From positions 1 through 23,612 of the forward strand of contig DATEZO010000238.1 in assembly GCA_035255485.1 (NCBI GenBank): 23,612 nt of DNA, in the 5' to 3' direction. The first letter of the stretch is position 1. Every line of letters begins with the position of its first letter. Origin of the DNA: DATEZO01 sp035255485. Its GTDB lineage: Bacteria > Pseudomonadota > Gammaproteobacteria > Burkholderiales > Burkholderiaceae_D. This document shows, one piece after another, positions 15,106 through 22,111 of the stretch. Below the pieces are notes generated by a model. The model saw nothing but the letters and a program-made list of their open reading frames with translations. It was not told the DNA's origin and searched no databases. A program made the position numbers and the translations under genes.

Positions 15106-15909
15106 ATGCTGATCCATCCTCTTCCCGATCCGATTGCGTTTTCGCTTGGCCCATTGCATGTACGCTGGTATGGATTAATGTATCTGGTAGCTTTTATCCA
15201 ATTCATTGCGCTCGGCGGCGTGCGCATCCGCCAGCCGCACATTGCAGCGGCGGGCTGGAAAAAAGAGGATCTGGACGATATGCTGTTTTATGGTGTATTG
15301 GGCGTTGTCATTGGAGGCCGCCTCGGCGAGGTGCTGTTCTATAACCCGGCATATTACTTCTCGCATCCGGCCGATATCATCGCAATATGGAAAGGCGGCA
15401 TGTCGTTTCACGGCGGTTTCCTCGGCGTCATGGCAGCGATGGCGCTATGGTCCCGCAAAGCCGGCCGGCATTTGATGGAAACGATGGATTTTATTGCTCC
15501 CATGGTGCCGCTCGGCTATGCAGCAGGACGTATCGGCAATTTCATCAATGCAGAACTGCCGGGTCGCATCGCAGATCCGTCATTACCATGGGCGATGATC
15601 TGGCCGAATGTCGATAACCTGCCGCGCCATCCGTCGCCGATTTACCAGGCGCTTGTCGATGGCATATTGCTGTTTGTGCTTTTATGGCTATTCGCGCGTA
15701 CCCCCCGGCCCAGGATGGCGGTCAGCGGCATGTTCTCGCTGCTGTATGGTTGCGCACGCTTTTTTACAGAATATTTCCGCGTACCCGACTACGAAGTGTC
15801 GTTTGCCGGTATCACGATTTCCGCCGGCCAGATGCTGTCGCTGCCAATGATCGCGCTTGGCATCGTCCTGCTCGTGCTTGCCTATCGCAACCCCGCGCGT
15901 GGGAAATAA
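15106..15909 (+). CDS. lgt: Prolipoprotein diacylglyceryl transferase
   Basis: 267 residues. This inner-membrane enzyme moves a diacylglyceryl group from phosphatidylglycerol to the lipobox cysteine of prolipoproteins, the first step of lipoprotein maturation. The family signature GRIGNFINAELPGR is at residues 141-154, and the catalytic-region His102 is in SFHGG. Several hydrophobic segments fit the known seven-helix topology. The N-terminus MLIHPLPDPIAFSLGPLHVRWYG is typical. The ATG follows the LysR stop with no gap, and the matB-like gene begins 29 bp after the stop, so a three-gene transcript is possible. The LysR link is odd for an essential housekeeping gene. Confidence 0.96.
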   Translation: MLIHPLPDPIAFSLGPLHVRWYGLMYLVAFIQFIALGGVRIRQPHIAAAGWKKEDLDDMLFYGVLGVVIGGRLGEVLFYNPAYYFSHPADIIAIWKGGMSFHGGFLGVMAAMALWSRKAGRHLMETMDFIAPMVPLGYAAGRIGNFINAELPGRIADPSLPWAMIWPNVDNLPRHPSPIYQALVDGILLFVLLWLFARTPRPRMAVSGMFSLLYGCARFFTEYFRVPDYEVSFAGITISAGQMLSLPMIALGIVLLVLAYRNPARGK

Positions 15910-15938
15910 ATGCCTGACTGTATCCAGAGACTCCCGTT

Positions 15939-17459
15939 ATGAATGCCAATCTCTACGCACTGTTCGAATCGCACTTCCCTGCGGACAAAAGCGCCTGCTG
16001 CATCGAAACGCACGATGGCCTCATCTACTCATGGCGTGACCTCGACCATGCAACCGCAAGAATCGCCAATCTGCTTGTCAGCTTGAAGCTGCCGAAGGAT
16101 GCACGCGTCGCCGTACAGGTTGAAAAATCGCCCGAGGCATTGATTTTGTATCTCGCGACAATCCGCGCCGGTTACGTTTATCTGCCACTGAATACCGCCT
16201 ATCGCGCGGCAGAAATCGAATACTTTATCGCCGATGCCGAACCTGCTGTCGTGGTTTGTTCGCCGCTGAATTTTGGCTGGGTGTCAAAAATTGCATTCAA
16301 GGCAGACGTCAAGCATGTATTCACGCTTTCGGAAGACCGGCATGGCTCGCTGCTGGCGCGTGCCACGCATCACGCCGATCGATTTGAGACCGCGATAAAA
16401 CAGTCCGATGACCTGGCTGCGATCTTGTATACATCCGGTACAACCGGTCGCAGCAAAGGCGCGATGCTCACGCATCACAATCTCGCATCCAATGCGAAAG
16501 TGCTGCAGGATTACTGGCAATGGCAGCCGGGCGATGTGCTGCTGCACACACTGCCCCTGTTTCATGTACACGGCCTGTTCGTCGCATCCCATGGTGCTCT
16601 GCTGAACGGCAGCAAAATGATCTTCCTGCCAAGGTTCGATAGTGCGCAGGTGGTGCGGTATTTATCGCACTCCACCATTTTCATGGGTGTGCCGACCTAT
16701 TACGTCAGGCTATTGGCGGAACCGTCATTCGATCAGACGGTCTGCACTAAAATGCGCCTGTTCGTTTCGGGGTCCGCACCCTTGCTGATTGATACATTCA
16801 ATAAATTTACACGCTGCACCGGACACACGATACTGGAGCGTTACGGTATGAGCGAAACCACGATGCTGGCATCCAATCCCTGCGACGGCAAGCGCGTTGG
16901 TGGGACGGTTGGATTGCCGCTGTCTGGCATATCGATACGCGTCGTGAAGGAAAATGCGGATCATGATCCCGTTCCATGCAATATCGATGAAATCGGCGAG
17001 ATTCAAGCCAGCGGCCCGAATGTTTTTAAAGGCTACTGGAGAATGCCGGACAAGACAGCGGAAGAATTCACCGTAGACGGCTATTTCAAGACTGGCGATG
17101 TCGGCAAGTTTGATAAAGACGGATATTTATCCATTGTAGGCCGCAGCAAGGACTTGATCATTTCCGGCGGCTACAATGTTTACCCGAAGGAAATCGAATC
17201 TTTCATCGACGAGATCAATGGCATTGTCGAATCGGCGGTCATCGGCATCCCGCATTCGGATTATGGCGAAGCAGTGATTGCCGTCGTCGTGGCAAAACCG
17301 GATGCCCGATTATCGGAACAGCAAATCATCGCCGCGCTAAAAGGAAAAATCGCAAATTTCAAAGTGCCGAAGCGGATATTCTTTTCGTCCGAACTGCCGC
17401 GCAATACAATGGGAAAGATCCAGAAAAACCTGTTGCGCGATCGCTTCAGCCAAGCCTGA
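15939..17459 (+). CDS. matB: Malonyl-CoA synthetase, AMP-forming
   Basis: 506 residues. It belongs to the acyl-CoA synthetase (ANL) superfamily; the start MNANLYALFES and the overall length fit MatB-type malonate-CoA ligases. It activates malonate with ATP and CoA via an acyl-AMP intermediate. The P-loop TSGTTGRSKG is at residues 165-174, the A5 motif ERYGMSETTM is in the middle, TGDVGKFDKDGYLSIVGRSKD is the hinge region, and the catalytic lysine is Lys493 in NTMGKIQKN. No malonyl-CoA decarboxylase (matA) or malonate transporter (matC) is adjacent, so the assignment rests on similarity alone. Another dicarboxylate or medium-chain acid substrate is possible. It is convergent with the TSUP gene, 21 bp away. 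Confidence 0.85.
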   Translation: MNANLYALFESHFPADKSACCIETHDGLIYSWRDLDHATARIANLLVSLKLPKDARVAVQVEKSPEALILYLATIRAGYVYLPLNTAYRAAEIEYFIADAEPAVVVCSPLNFGWVSKIAFKADVKHVFTLSEDRHGSLLARATHHADRFETAIKQSDDLAAILYTSGTTGRSKGAMLTHHNLASNAKVLQDYWQWQPGDVLLHTLPLFHVHGLFVASHGALLNGSKMIFLPRFDSAQVVRYLSHSTIFMGVPTYYVRLLAEPSFDQTVCTKMRLFVSGSAPLLIDTFNKFTRCTGHTILERYGMSETTMLASNPCDGKRVGGTVGLPLSGISIRVVKENADHDPVPCNIDEIGEIQASGPNVFKGYWRMPDKTAEEFTVDGYFKTGDVGKFDKDGYLSIVGRSKDLIISGGYNVYPKEIESFIDEINGIVESAVIGIPHSDYGEAVIAVVVAKPDARLSEQQIIAALKGKIANFKVPKRIFFSSELPRNTMGKIQKNLLRDRFSQA

Positions 17460-17480
17460 TGCCTGCCAGATTATCCCGCT

Positions 17481-18284
17481 TTATTTGAATGCCTTGTAAA
17501 TCATGTAGGCCGCCAGTGCATAGAGCATGAGCGCGAACATCTTTTTCAGCGATTTTACTGGCAAGCTGTGCGCAGTCCTGGCCCCGAACGGTGCAGATAC
17601 CACGCTTCCCAGTGAAATGATCAGTAGCGCCGGCAGATAGATGAACCCCAATGATCCTGGCGGCAAACCGGGCGTATTCATGCCGTAATAAATATTCGAT
17701 AGCGTACCAGCCAGCGCGATAGGAAAACCAAGCGCCGCGCTGGTTGCCACTGCATTGTGGATCTTGACATTACACCATGCCATGAACGGCACGGAAATAA
17801 ATCCGCCCCCTGCCCCAACCAGGCCAGACAAAAGACCGATGACGCCTCCCGCACCGAACATGCCAGGCCGATTCGGCAGATTGCGCGATGCCGCGGGCTT
17901 CCTGTCCAGCAGCATCTGCGTCGCGGACAATGTAACAAATCCGCCAAAAACTATTGCCAGCATGCTGGAATTCATCTGCTTGCCAATCCATGGCCCGACC
18001 CAGGAGCCAATCAGAATCCCGGGCGCCAGCAATCCCACGATATTCCACAGCACTGCGCCGTGCTTGTGATGCGCACGCAGTGACGATATCGAGGTAAACA
18101 TGATGGTCGCGAGTGATGTCGCAATCGCGACATGAACGATCAATTCTTTCGGAAAGCCATGTGTGCTTAACAGCAGCGTAATGAACGGCACCAACAACAT
18201 GCCGCCGCCGATGCCAAGCAGGCCCGCAGCAAAGCCGACCGCTGCGCCCAAGACAAGAAGTGCGCCAATTAAACCGATATCCAT
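17481..18284 (-). CDS. TauE/SafE (TSUP) family membrane permease
   Basis: 267 residues and largely hydrophobic, with about eight predicted membrane segments in two repeats. Each repeat carries the glycine-rich motif of the family: GLLGIGGGMLLVPF near residue 25 and GLVGAGGGFISVPFM near residue 160. Members export or import sulfite, sulfoacetate or other organosulfur anions; the substrate cannot be read from the sequence. It starts 16 bp after the EVE-domain gene stop on the same strand, so the two are likely co-transcribed. No sulfur-metabolism gene is nearby. Confidence 0.9.
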   Translation of the reverse strand: MDIGLIGALLVLGAAVGFAAGLLGIGGGMLLVPFITLLLSTHGFPKELIVHVAIATSLATIMFTSISSLRAHHKHGAVLWNIVGLLAPGILIGSWVGPWIGKQMNSSMLAIVFGGFVTLSATQMLLDRKPAASRNLPNRPGMFGAGGVIGLLSGLVGAGGGFISVPFMAWCNVKIHNAVATSAALGFPIALAGTLSNIYYGMNTPGLPPGSLGFIYLPALLIISLGSVVSAPFGARTAHSLPVKSLKKMFALMLYALAAYMIYKAFK

Positions 18285-18300
18285 CCAGCCGTCTCCAGCA

Positions 18301-18762
18301 TTATTTGGTCAACTGATGGATGATACAACGCCATTCACCAGGCGTGACGGGCGTAATCGACAGGCGATTCCCGCGCCTTAAGATATGCATGTCTGCCAGC
18401 TCTGGATAGGTACGCAGTTCGGACAATGGCATTGCACGCGTTTTTTCAAGGATACGGATATCCACCAGCATCCAGCGCGGATTTTCATGCGTGGCCTTGG
18501 CATCGAAATATGTGCTTGTCGGATTGAATTGCGTTGGGTCCGGATACGCCGTACTGGCAACTTCTGCTAACCCCACAATACCCGGCTGCTTGCAACTGGA
18601 ATGATAAAACAGGACAGCATCACCAGTCTGCATCCTGTCACGCATGAAATTACGCGCCTGGTAATTACGTACGCCGCTCCATGGCACGATCTGACCGCAT
18701 GCGGCCAGCCCATCGTCGATGCTGATCTCGTCCGGCTCTGACTTTATTAACCAGTACTGCAT
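18301..18762 (-). CDS. EVE (thymocyte nuclear protein-like) domain protein
   Basis: 153 residues from the ATG at 18762. A longer frame reaches 18897, but its first 45 codons run through the 6S RNA 3' end and its terminator, so they are rejected. The start MQYWLIKSEPDE is the classic EVE-domain opening. WSGVRNYQARNFMR, DAVLFYHSS and IVGLAEV follow, which are the PUA-like fold segments that form a pocket for modified bases. EVE proteins are linked to binding of modified nucleic-acid bases, sometimes next to restriction or tRNA modification genes; none is here. The stand-alone form next to zapA/6S RNA is a housekeeping arrangement. It is followed 16 bp later by the TSUP gene. Confidence 0.9.
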   Translation of the reverse strand: MQYWLIKSEPDEISIDDGLAACGQIVPWSGVRNYQARNFMRDRMQTGDAVLFYHSSCKQPGIVGLAEVASTAYPDPTQFNPTSTYFDAKATHENPRWMLVDIRILEKTRAMPLSELRTYPELADMHILRRGNRLSITPVTPGEWRCIIHQLTK

Positions 18763-18801
18763 TGTGCTCGCATAGTGGAGAGCAGCAAGGGATGCCGCCA
18801 T

Positions 18802-18831
18802 AAAAAAATGCGGCTGCATGATTGCAGCCGC
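18802..18831 (-). terminator. Intrinsic terminator of 6S RNA
   Basis: On the minus strand GCGGCTGCA pairs perfectly with TGCAGCCGC (9 bp, ATCA loop; 18831-18810), followed by A and seven T residues (18808-18802). It ends the 6S RNA unit and lies 40 bp upstream of the EVE gene start. Confidence 0.88.
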
Positions 18832-18835
18832 GAAT

Positions 18836-19014
18836 AAATTCAGCCCCGCCTGTGCCGCTTTGCCGGCATCCCGAACCATGCGGTTCAAGGTGGTCACAGT
18901 TAGTTCAACTTCGGGTTCATCGGACTAGCGATGCGCACTCCCATCGAACGAATTTCCGCAACCGATGCACATAAATGGTTCAAGGAATATATGACAATCG
19001 CGAACACGGCAGGA
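18836..19014 (-). ncRNA. ssrS: 6S RNA
   Basis: About 180 nt on the minus strand. 6S RNA mimics an open promoter and binds sigma70 RNA polymerase in stationary phase. The two ends pair in a long closing stem (CTCCTGCCGTG at the 5' side with CACAGGCGGGG at the 3' side, with small bulges). The 5' side carries the conserved TGTTCGCG. The 3' half carries the conserved hairpin ACCTTGAACC-GCA-TGGTTCGGG, comparable with the CCUUGAACC hairpin of E. coli 6S. The position just downstream of zapA is the conserved 6S location in proteobacteria. It has its own strong promoter and terminator. The exact ends are estimated. Confidence 0.85.
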
Positions 19015-19020
19015 GATTTA

Positions 19021-19048
19021 AGTCTACCCTAATCGGACTGCATGTCAA
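19021..19048 (-). promoter_or_regulatory. Sigma70 promoter of 6S RNA
   Basis: TTGACA (19048-19043), a 16-bp spacer, then TAGACT (19026-19021) on the minus strand, with a predicted start near 19014. The -35 box lies 15 bp after the zapA stop. Confidence 0.8.
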
Positions 19049-19063
19049 ACACTTTGGAGAAAT

Positions 19064-19375
19064 TTAAAACAGGTTTTCCTGAGGCGCGAGCGCAAGATCC
19101 AGCATCGCATGCATGGAAGAAATGTTTTGCTTTACCTCCAATAATGCCATTTCCGACAGTGGACCGTCTGGCGCTTTTATCGCAAGGAATTCAGCAGCAA
19201 TGCCGAGTGCTGCCATGACCGCAATACGGTCATTTCCTTTGATCTTGCCCGCGTCACGCAGCATGCACATTTTTTCATCAAGATAAGCCACCGCTTCGCA
19301 CAATGCGGTTTCTTCGCCCTCCTTGCATGCAAGCTTGTAGGCCTGTCCCATAATCGTGACATCCAACTGTGTCAT
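19064..19375 (-). CDS. zapA: Cell division protein ZapA
   Basis: 103 residues, typical of ZapA. It binds FtsZ and promotes bundling of protofilaments at mid-cell. The N-terminal domain starts TQLDVTIMGQAYKLAC, a hallmark of the family, followed by a long C-terminal helix (SEMALLEVKQNISSMHAMLDLAL) that forms the tetramer coiled coil. KGNDRIAVMAALGIAAEFL is the conserved core helix. Its ATG overlaps the stop of the zapB-like gene (ATGA), so the two are translationally coupled. 6S RNA follows within 50 bp. Confidence 0.92.
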   Translation of the reverse strand: MTQLDVTIMGQAYKLACKEGEETALCEAVAYLDEKMCMLRDAGKIKGNDRIAVMAALGIAAEFLAIKAPDGPLSEMALLEVKQNISSMHAMLDLALAPQENLF

Positions 19376-19587
19376 GCGACCTCCTCATTTTGTTCGTCTG
19401 CCGGCATCTTATCCAGCAATGCAGATACGCGCGCATGCGCTTCCTGCATCCGCCCCGACAGATCCGTATTCTCGGCAACGAGAGCGGCAATATTCAGGCG
19501 CAAATCCATATTCTCGCGACGCAGTTCGTTCGCCAGTTTGGCCAGCTGGCTAATTTTTTCAGATAATTGATGGAAATCGGAAATCAT
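19372..19587 (-). CDS. ZapB-like coiled-coil cell division protein
   Basis: 71 residues from the ATG at 19587. A TTG-initiated frame from 19608 adds 7 codons but overlaps the -10 box of the promoter, so it is rejected. Nearly the whole protein is one coiled coil with regular heptads (SEKISQLAKLANELRRENMDLRLNIAALVAENTDL). It resembles short proteins encoded directly before zapA in gamma- and betaproteobacteria (TIGR02449/ZapB-like by recall). The role, stabilising the Z-ring with ZapA, is inferred from position. It overlaps zapA by 4 bases. No Shine-Dalgarno sequence is visible and the predicted transcript starts at or near the ATG. Confidence 0.82.
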   Translation of the reverse strand: MISDFHQLSEKISQLAKLANELRRENMDLRLNIAALVAENTDLSGRMQEAHARVSALLDKMPADEQNEEVA

Positions 19588-19593
19588 TTCGTC

Positions 19594-19623
19594 ACTATAG
19601 TAGTTCAATCAAATTTTCGTCAA
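19594..19623 (-). promoter_or_regulatory. Sigma70 promoter of the zapB-like/zapA operon
   Basis: TTGACG (19623-19618), an 18-bp spacer, then TATAGT (19599-19594) on the minus strand. The first transcribed base would fall at about 19587, the A of the ATG, which predicts a leaderless message. Confidence 0.6.
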
Positions 19624-19677
19624 TAGATTCGGTGACTTGGCGATGTCTTTTAAAGACATCCCTTAAATTGACGAAAA
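19614..19677. repeat. Nested inverted repeats upstream of zapB-like gene
   Basis: The outer arms are TTTTCGTCAAT (19614-19624) and ATTGACGAAAA (19667-19677), 11 bp perfect. Inside is a perfect 19-bp palindrome, GATGTCTTT-T-AAAGACATC (19642-19660). The left outer arm overlaps the -35 box of the zapB-like promoter. The arms are not co-centred, so this is two dyads, not one hairpin. Confidence 0.8.
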
Positions 19678-19722
19678 AGCTGATGTAAGACGCACACCCC
19701 GCTAAAATCATGCATTGCATGG

Positions 19723-19751
19723 TTGCGCAGATCCGCATCGCCCAATAGAAT
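19723..19751 (+). promoter_or_regulatory. Sigma70 promoter of tRNA-Ala
   Basis: TTGCGC (19723-19728), a 17-bp spacer, then TAGAAT (19746-19751), 10 bp before the mature tRNA 5' end. Confidence 0.65.
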
Positions 19752-19761
19752 AGTGAAACGT

Positions 19762-19837
<76 letters not shown>

Positions 19838-19843
19838 TTTTAT

Positions 19844-19875
19844 AAAGGCCGGTGATACTCTGGCCTTTTTCTTTT
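19844..19875 (+). terminator. Intrinsic terminator of tRNA-Ala
   Basis: AAAGGCC (19844-19850) pairs with GGCCTTT (19862-19868), followed by a T-rich run to 19875, beginning 6 bp after the tRNA CCA end. Confidence 0.8.
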
Positions 19876-20625
19876 CTGCCGTGGCACCAACATCGGCGCA
19901 ACTTCCGGGCTGCGTGCAAAGGGCAGCGCGCATACAAACCCTGATTCCGGTAGTTTTTCCTTCTGTTCTGCGAACGGTATCTTCTGTACGTTCCCAGTAT
20001 CCAAGGATTTCCGACCATGAGCATGAATAAAACAATACCGGTCGGGGGCAACAGACTTAAAAAATCAACCGCCTTCAAGAATTCACCGTGAATGTATCAG
20101 GTATCCGATAAAAGGCTACCGCTTTTTATGTGGGCGCAATGGCATCCTGCACTATCTGGCGCAGCGCTGCCATGCAAACAGGCGTGTGAAAGCAAGCGAT
20201 TGCATCGAGCTTGAAGATACCGTAAACCAGCTCATCCAGATGATGCGATTGATTTCTTTGCATTCGGCTGTGCACGGGAGGTACATCGTGGCCTATGAGC
20301 TTGCCCGGATAAATATTGCTCCCGATGAGCCAGCAAGTTCCGATCAGGCCGAGACACCAGGTTTCACGCTTAACTGTCTGTGCAGCGACGGCTTCGGCGA
20401 TGTGCAGCCAACAATATCAATGTGTAGAGGCATGACTTGAAATCGCATTGGGTACCGTACCGACAACCCGGTACACCATTCCAATCCAAAGCATCAGTTA
20501 ATCGATTTCCTGTGAAGCCATGACGCGGCGCCGTTTAAACAGAAACATTCTCTTACACAATTCTTGTCGCCGGTCAGTATACTTATGGCGTTTACTTGTT
20601 TATTGACTGAAATAGGGAGCGCCTG
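19876..20625. other. Gene-poor stretch after tRNA-Ala
   Basis: About 750 bp with no recognisable gene. A GTG-started plus frame at 20186-20440 (84 codons, start MKASDCIELEDTVNQLIQMM) has no Shine-Dalgarno sequence and no family match; the same frame is open back to about 20060, so it may be chance or a gene remnant. A minus frame across the tRNA is an artefact. A short GTACCG repeat with an inverted CGGTAC copy lies near 20450-20475. A TATACT box at 20578-20583 could be the -10 for the next gene, with no good -35. No repeat of the tRNA 3' end was found. Confidence 0.55.
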
Positions 20626-21126
20626 ATGAACAAGCTGGTCAACTTAAGTTTTTGTCTTTTTTGCGTCGGTGCTGCATCGATCGTTGACGCAGCCGATTTC
20701 GAGGATTACGCGCGCGTGGTAAGCGTAACCCCTCAGGTGGAGCAATTCAATCAACCACATCAAGAGTGCCATACTGAATATGTGCAGGTCCAGCGCCAGC
20801 AACAGCGCGGCATCGGCGGTTCGATTATCGGAGGCTTGGCCGGTGGCATTATCGGCAATCAGGTCGGCGGCGGCACCGGGCGAACCGCTGCAACGGCGGC
20901 CGGCGCCATTGCCGGCGCCATCGTTGGCGATCGGATGGGAAATTCAGATAATGCAGTCGTGACTGAACAGCAACCGGTACGCCAATGCCGCATGGTTGAA
21001 CACTGGGAATCGCGCACGGTCGGATACCAGGTTACCTATGACTATCGCGGCCATAGCTATACGAGCGTCATGGCTTACGATCCGGGCGAAAGAGTCAAAC
21101 TGCATGTTTCGCTGACACCGCGTTGA
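20626..21126 (+). CDS. Glycine-zipper envelope protein, 17-kDa antigen type
   Basis: 166 residues. A signal peptide covers about residues 1-22 (MNKLVNLSFCLFCVGAASIVDA), with no lipobox cysteine at the cleavage site, so it is secreted and not obviously a lipoprotein. Residues 62-103 are the glycine-zipper 2TM domain (IGGSIIGGLAGGIIGNQVGGG, then ATAAGAIAGAIVGDRMG). The C-terminal part RTVGYQVTYDYRGHSYTSVMAYDPGERVKL is a conserved tail in many betaproteobacterial relatives. It is likely an outer-membrane or periplasmic structural or stress protein; function is not established. GGGAG lies 7 bases before the ATG. Single-gene unit with a terminator after it. Confidence 0.88.
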   Translation: MNKLVNLSFCLFCVGAASIVDAADFEDYARVVSVTPQVEQFNQPHQECHTEYVQVQRQQQRGIGGSIIGGLAGGIIGNQVGGGTGRTAATAAGAIAGAIVGDRMGNSDNAVVTEQQPVRQCRMVEHWESRTVGYQVTYDYRGHSYTSVMAYDPGERVKLHVSLTPR

Positions 21127-21165
21127 GAATCCCGTGCCAAATCTGCCTTGTCATTTGTCATTACG

Positions 21166-21206
21166 AAAAAATCCTTCGCAACAATAGCGATCGCAAAGGT
21201 TTTTTT
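21166..21206 (+). terminator. Putative intrinsic terminator of glycine-zipper gene
   Basis: AAAAAA and CCTT (21166-21176) pair with AAGG and T7 (21196-21206), with one T-T mismatch, around an internal GC-containing loop; it ends 26 bp before the next start codon. Confidence 0.6.
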
Positions 21207-21232
21207 CGGATCAAACAGCCGGAGAAAACAGC

Positions 21233-22090
21233 ATGAAACTGGTTCGCTATGGCCGCATTGGCAAGGAGAAGCCCGGGCTGATCGACGATAGCAGCTTGCT
21301 ACGCGATTTATCCGCACTCATCCCTGACATCGGCACACACCAGCTCTCTGATAAGGTGCTGGCAAAACTGGCAAAACTCGACCCCGCCAAGCTGCCTTTG
21401 GTCCGAGGCAAGCCCCGGTTCGGCGTCCCGATCGCGCACGTTGGTAAATTCATCGGTATCGGACTCAATTATTCAGACCATGCAGCTGAAGCAAACATGC
21501 CTATTCCGAAAGAACCGATTGTGTTCATGAAGGCGAACAGCTCCGCATCGGGCGCCAACGATCCGATCATGCTGCCGAAAGGCGCAAGAAAAACAGATTG
21601 GGAAGTAGAACTTGGCGTGATTATCGGTACTCGCGCACAGTATGTCAGCGAGAGAACCGCATTGCAGCATGTCGCCGGATATTGCGTAGTGAATGATGTT
21701 TCGGAACGCGCATTCCAGCTTGAGCTCGGATCGCAATGGGATAAGGGAAAAGGCTGCGACACATTCGGCCCGATCGGTCCCTGGCTGGTGACACGCGACG
21801 AAATACCAAATCCGCAAAGGCTTGCAATGTGGCTTGACTTGAACGGGCAGCGCATGCAATCCGGAAGCACCAGAACCATGATTTTTCCGGTTGCAAAGCT
21901 CGTTAGCTACGTAAGCCGTTTCATGACGCTAATGCCGGGCGACATCATTACCACCGGAACGCCGCCGGGCGTTGGCATGGGAATGAAACCCGAACGTTTT
22001 CTCAATCCTGGCGACGAGTTATGCCTTGGCATTGCTGGCCTCGGTGAACAGCGCCAAAAGATCATTGCTTATGGCAAGAGCTCTTCCTGA
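21233..22090 (+). CDS. Fumarylacetoacetate hydrolase (FAH) family protein
   Basis: 285 residues: an N-terminal segment of about 65 residues plus the FAH catalytic domain. Relatives are often annotated as ureidoglycolate lyase or 2,4-diketo-3-deoxy-L-fuconate hydrolase; the true substrate is unclear. The metal site residues are visible: Glu124 and Glu126 in DWEVELGVIIG, and Asp155 in NDVSER. GKGCDTFGPIGPW and TTGTPPGVGMG follow. It probably hydrolyses a C-C bond in a beta-diketo acid in the cytoplasm, Mg or Mn dependent. GGAG lies 8 bases before the ATG. It is convergent with the isomerase gene, 21 bp away, and a second shorter FAH-family gene lies 0.8 kb further on the opposite strand. Whether it shares their pathway is unknown. 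Confidence 0.88.
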   Translation: MKLVRYGRIGKEKPGLIDDSSLLRDLSALIPDIGTHQLSDKVLAKLAKLDPAKLPLVRGKPRFGVPIAHVGKFIGIGLNYSDHAAEANMPIPKEPIVFMKANSSASGANDPIMLPKGARKTDWEVELGVIIGTRAQYVSERTALQHVAGYCVVNDVSERAFQLELGSQWDKGKGCDTFGPIGPWLVTRDEIPNPQRLAMWLDLNGQRMQSGSTRTMIFPVAKLVSYVSRFMTLMPGDIITTGTPPGVGMGMKPERFLNPGDELCLGIAGLGEQRQKIIAYGKSSS

Positions 22091-22111
22091 CCGCCTGTTT
22101 CAAACGATACA

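Noticed and set aside
18763..18897. N-terminal 45-codon extension of the EVE-domain protein
   Set aside because: It crosses the 6S RNA 3' end and its terminator, and the family start MQYWLIKSEPDE is at 18762.
20186..20440. 84-codon plus-strand GTG-started frame
   Set aside because: There is no Shine-Dalgarno sequence, no recognisable domain, and the frame is open upstream without a start; kept only as a possible remnant in the gene-poor region.
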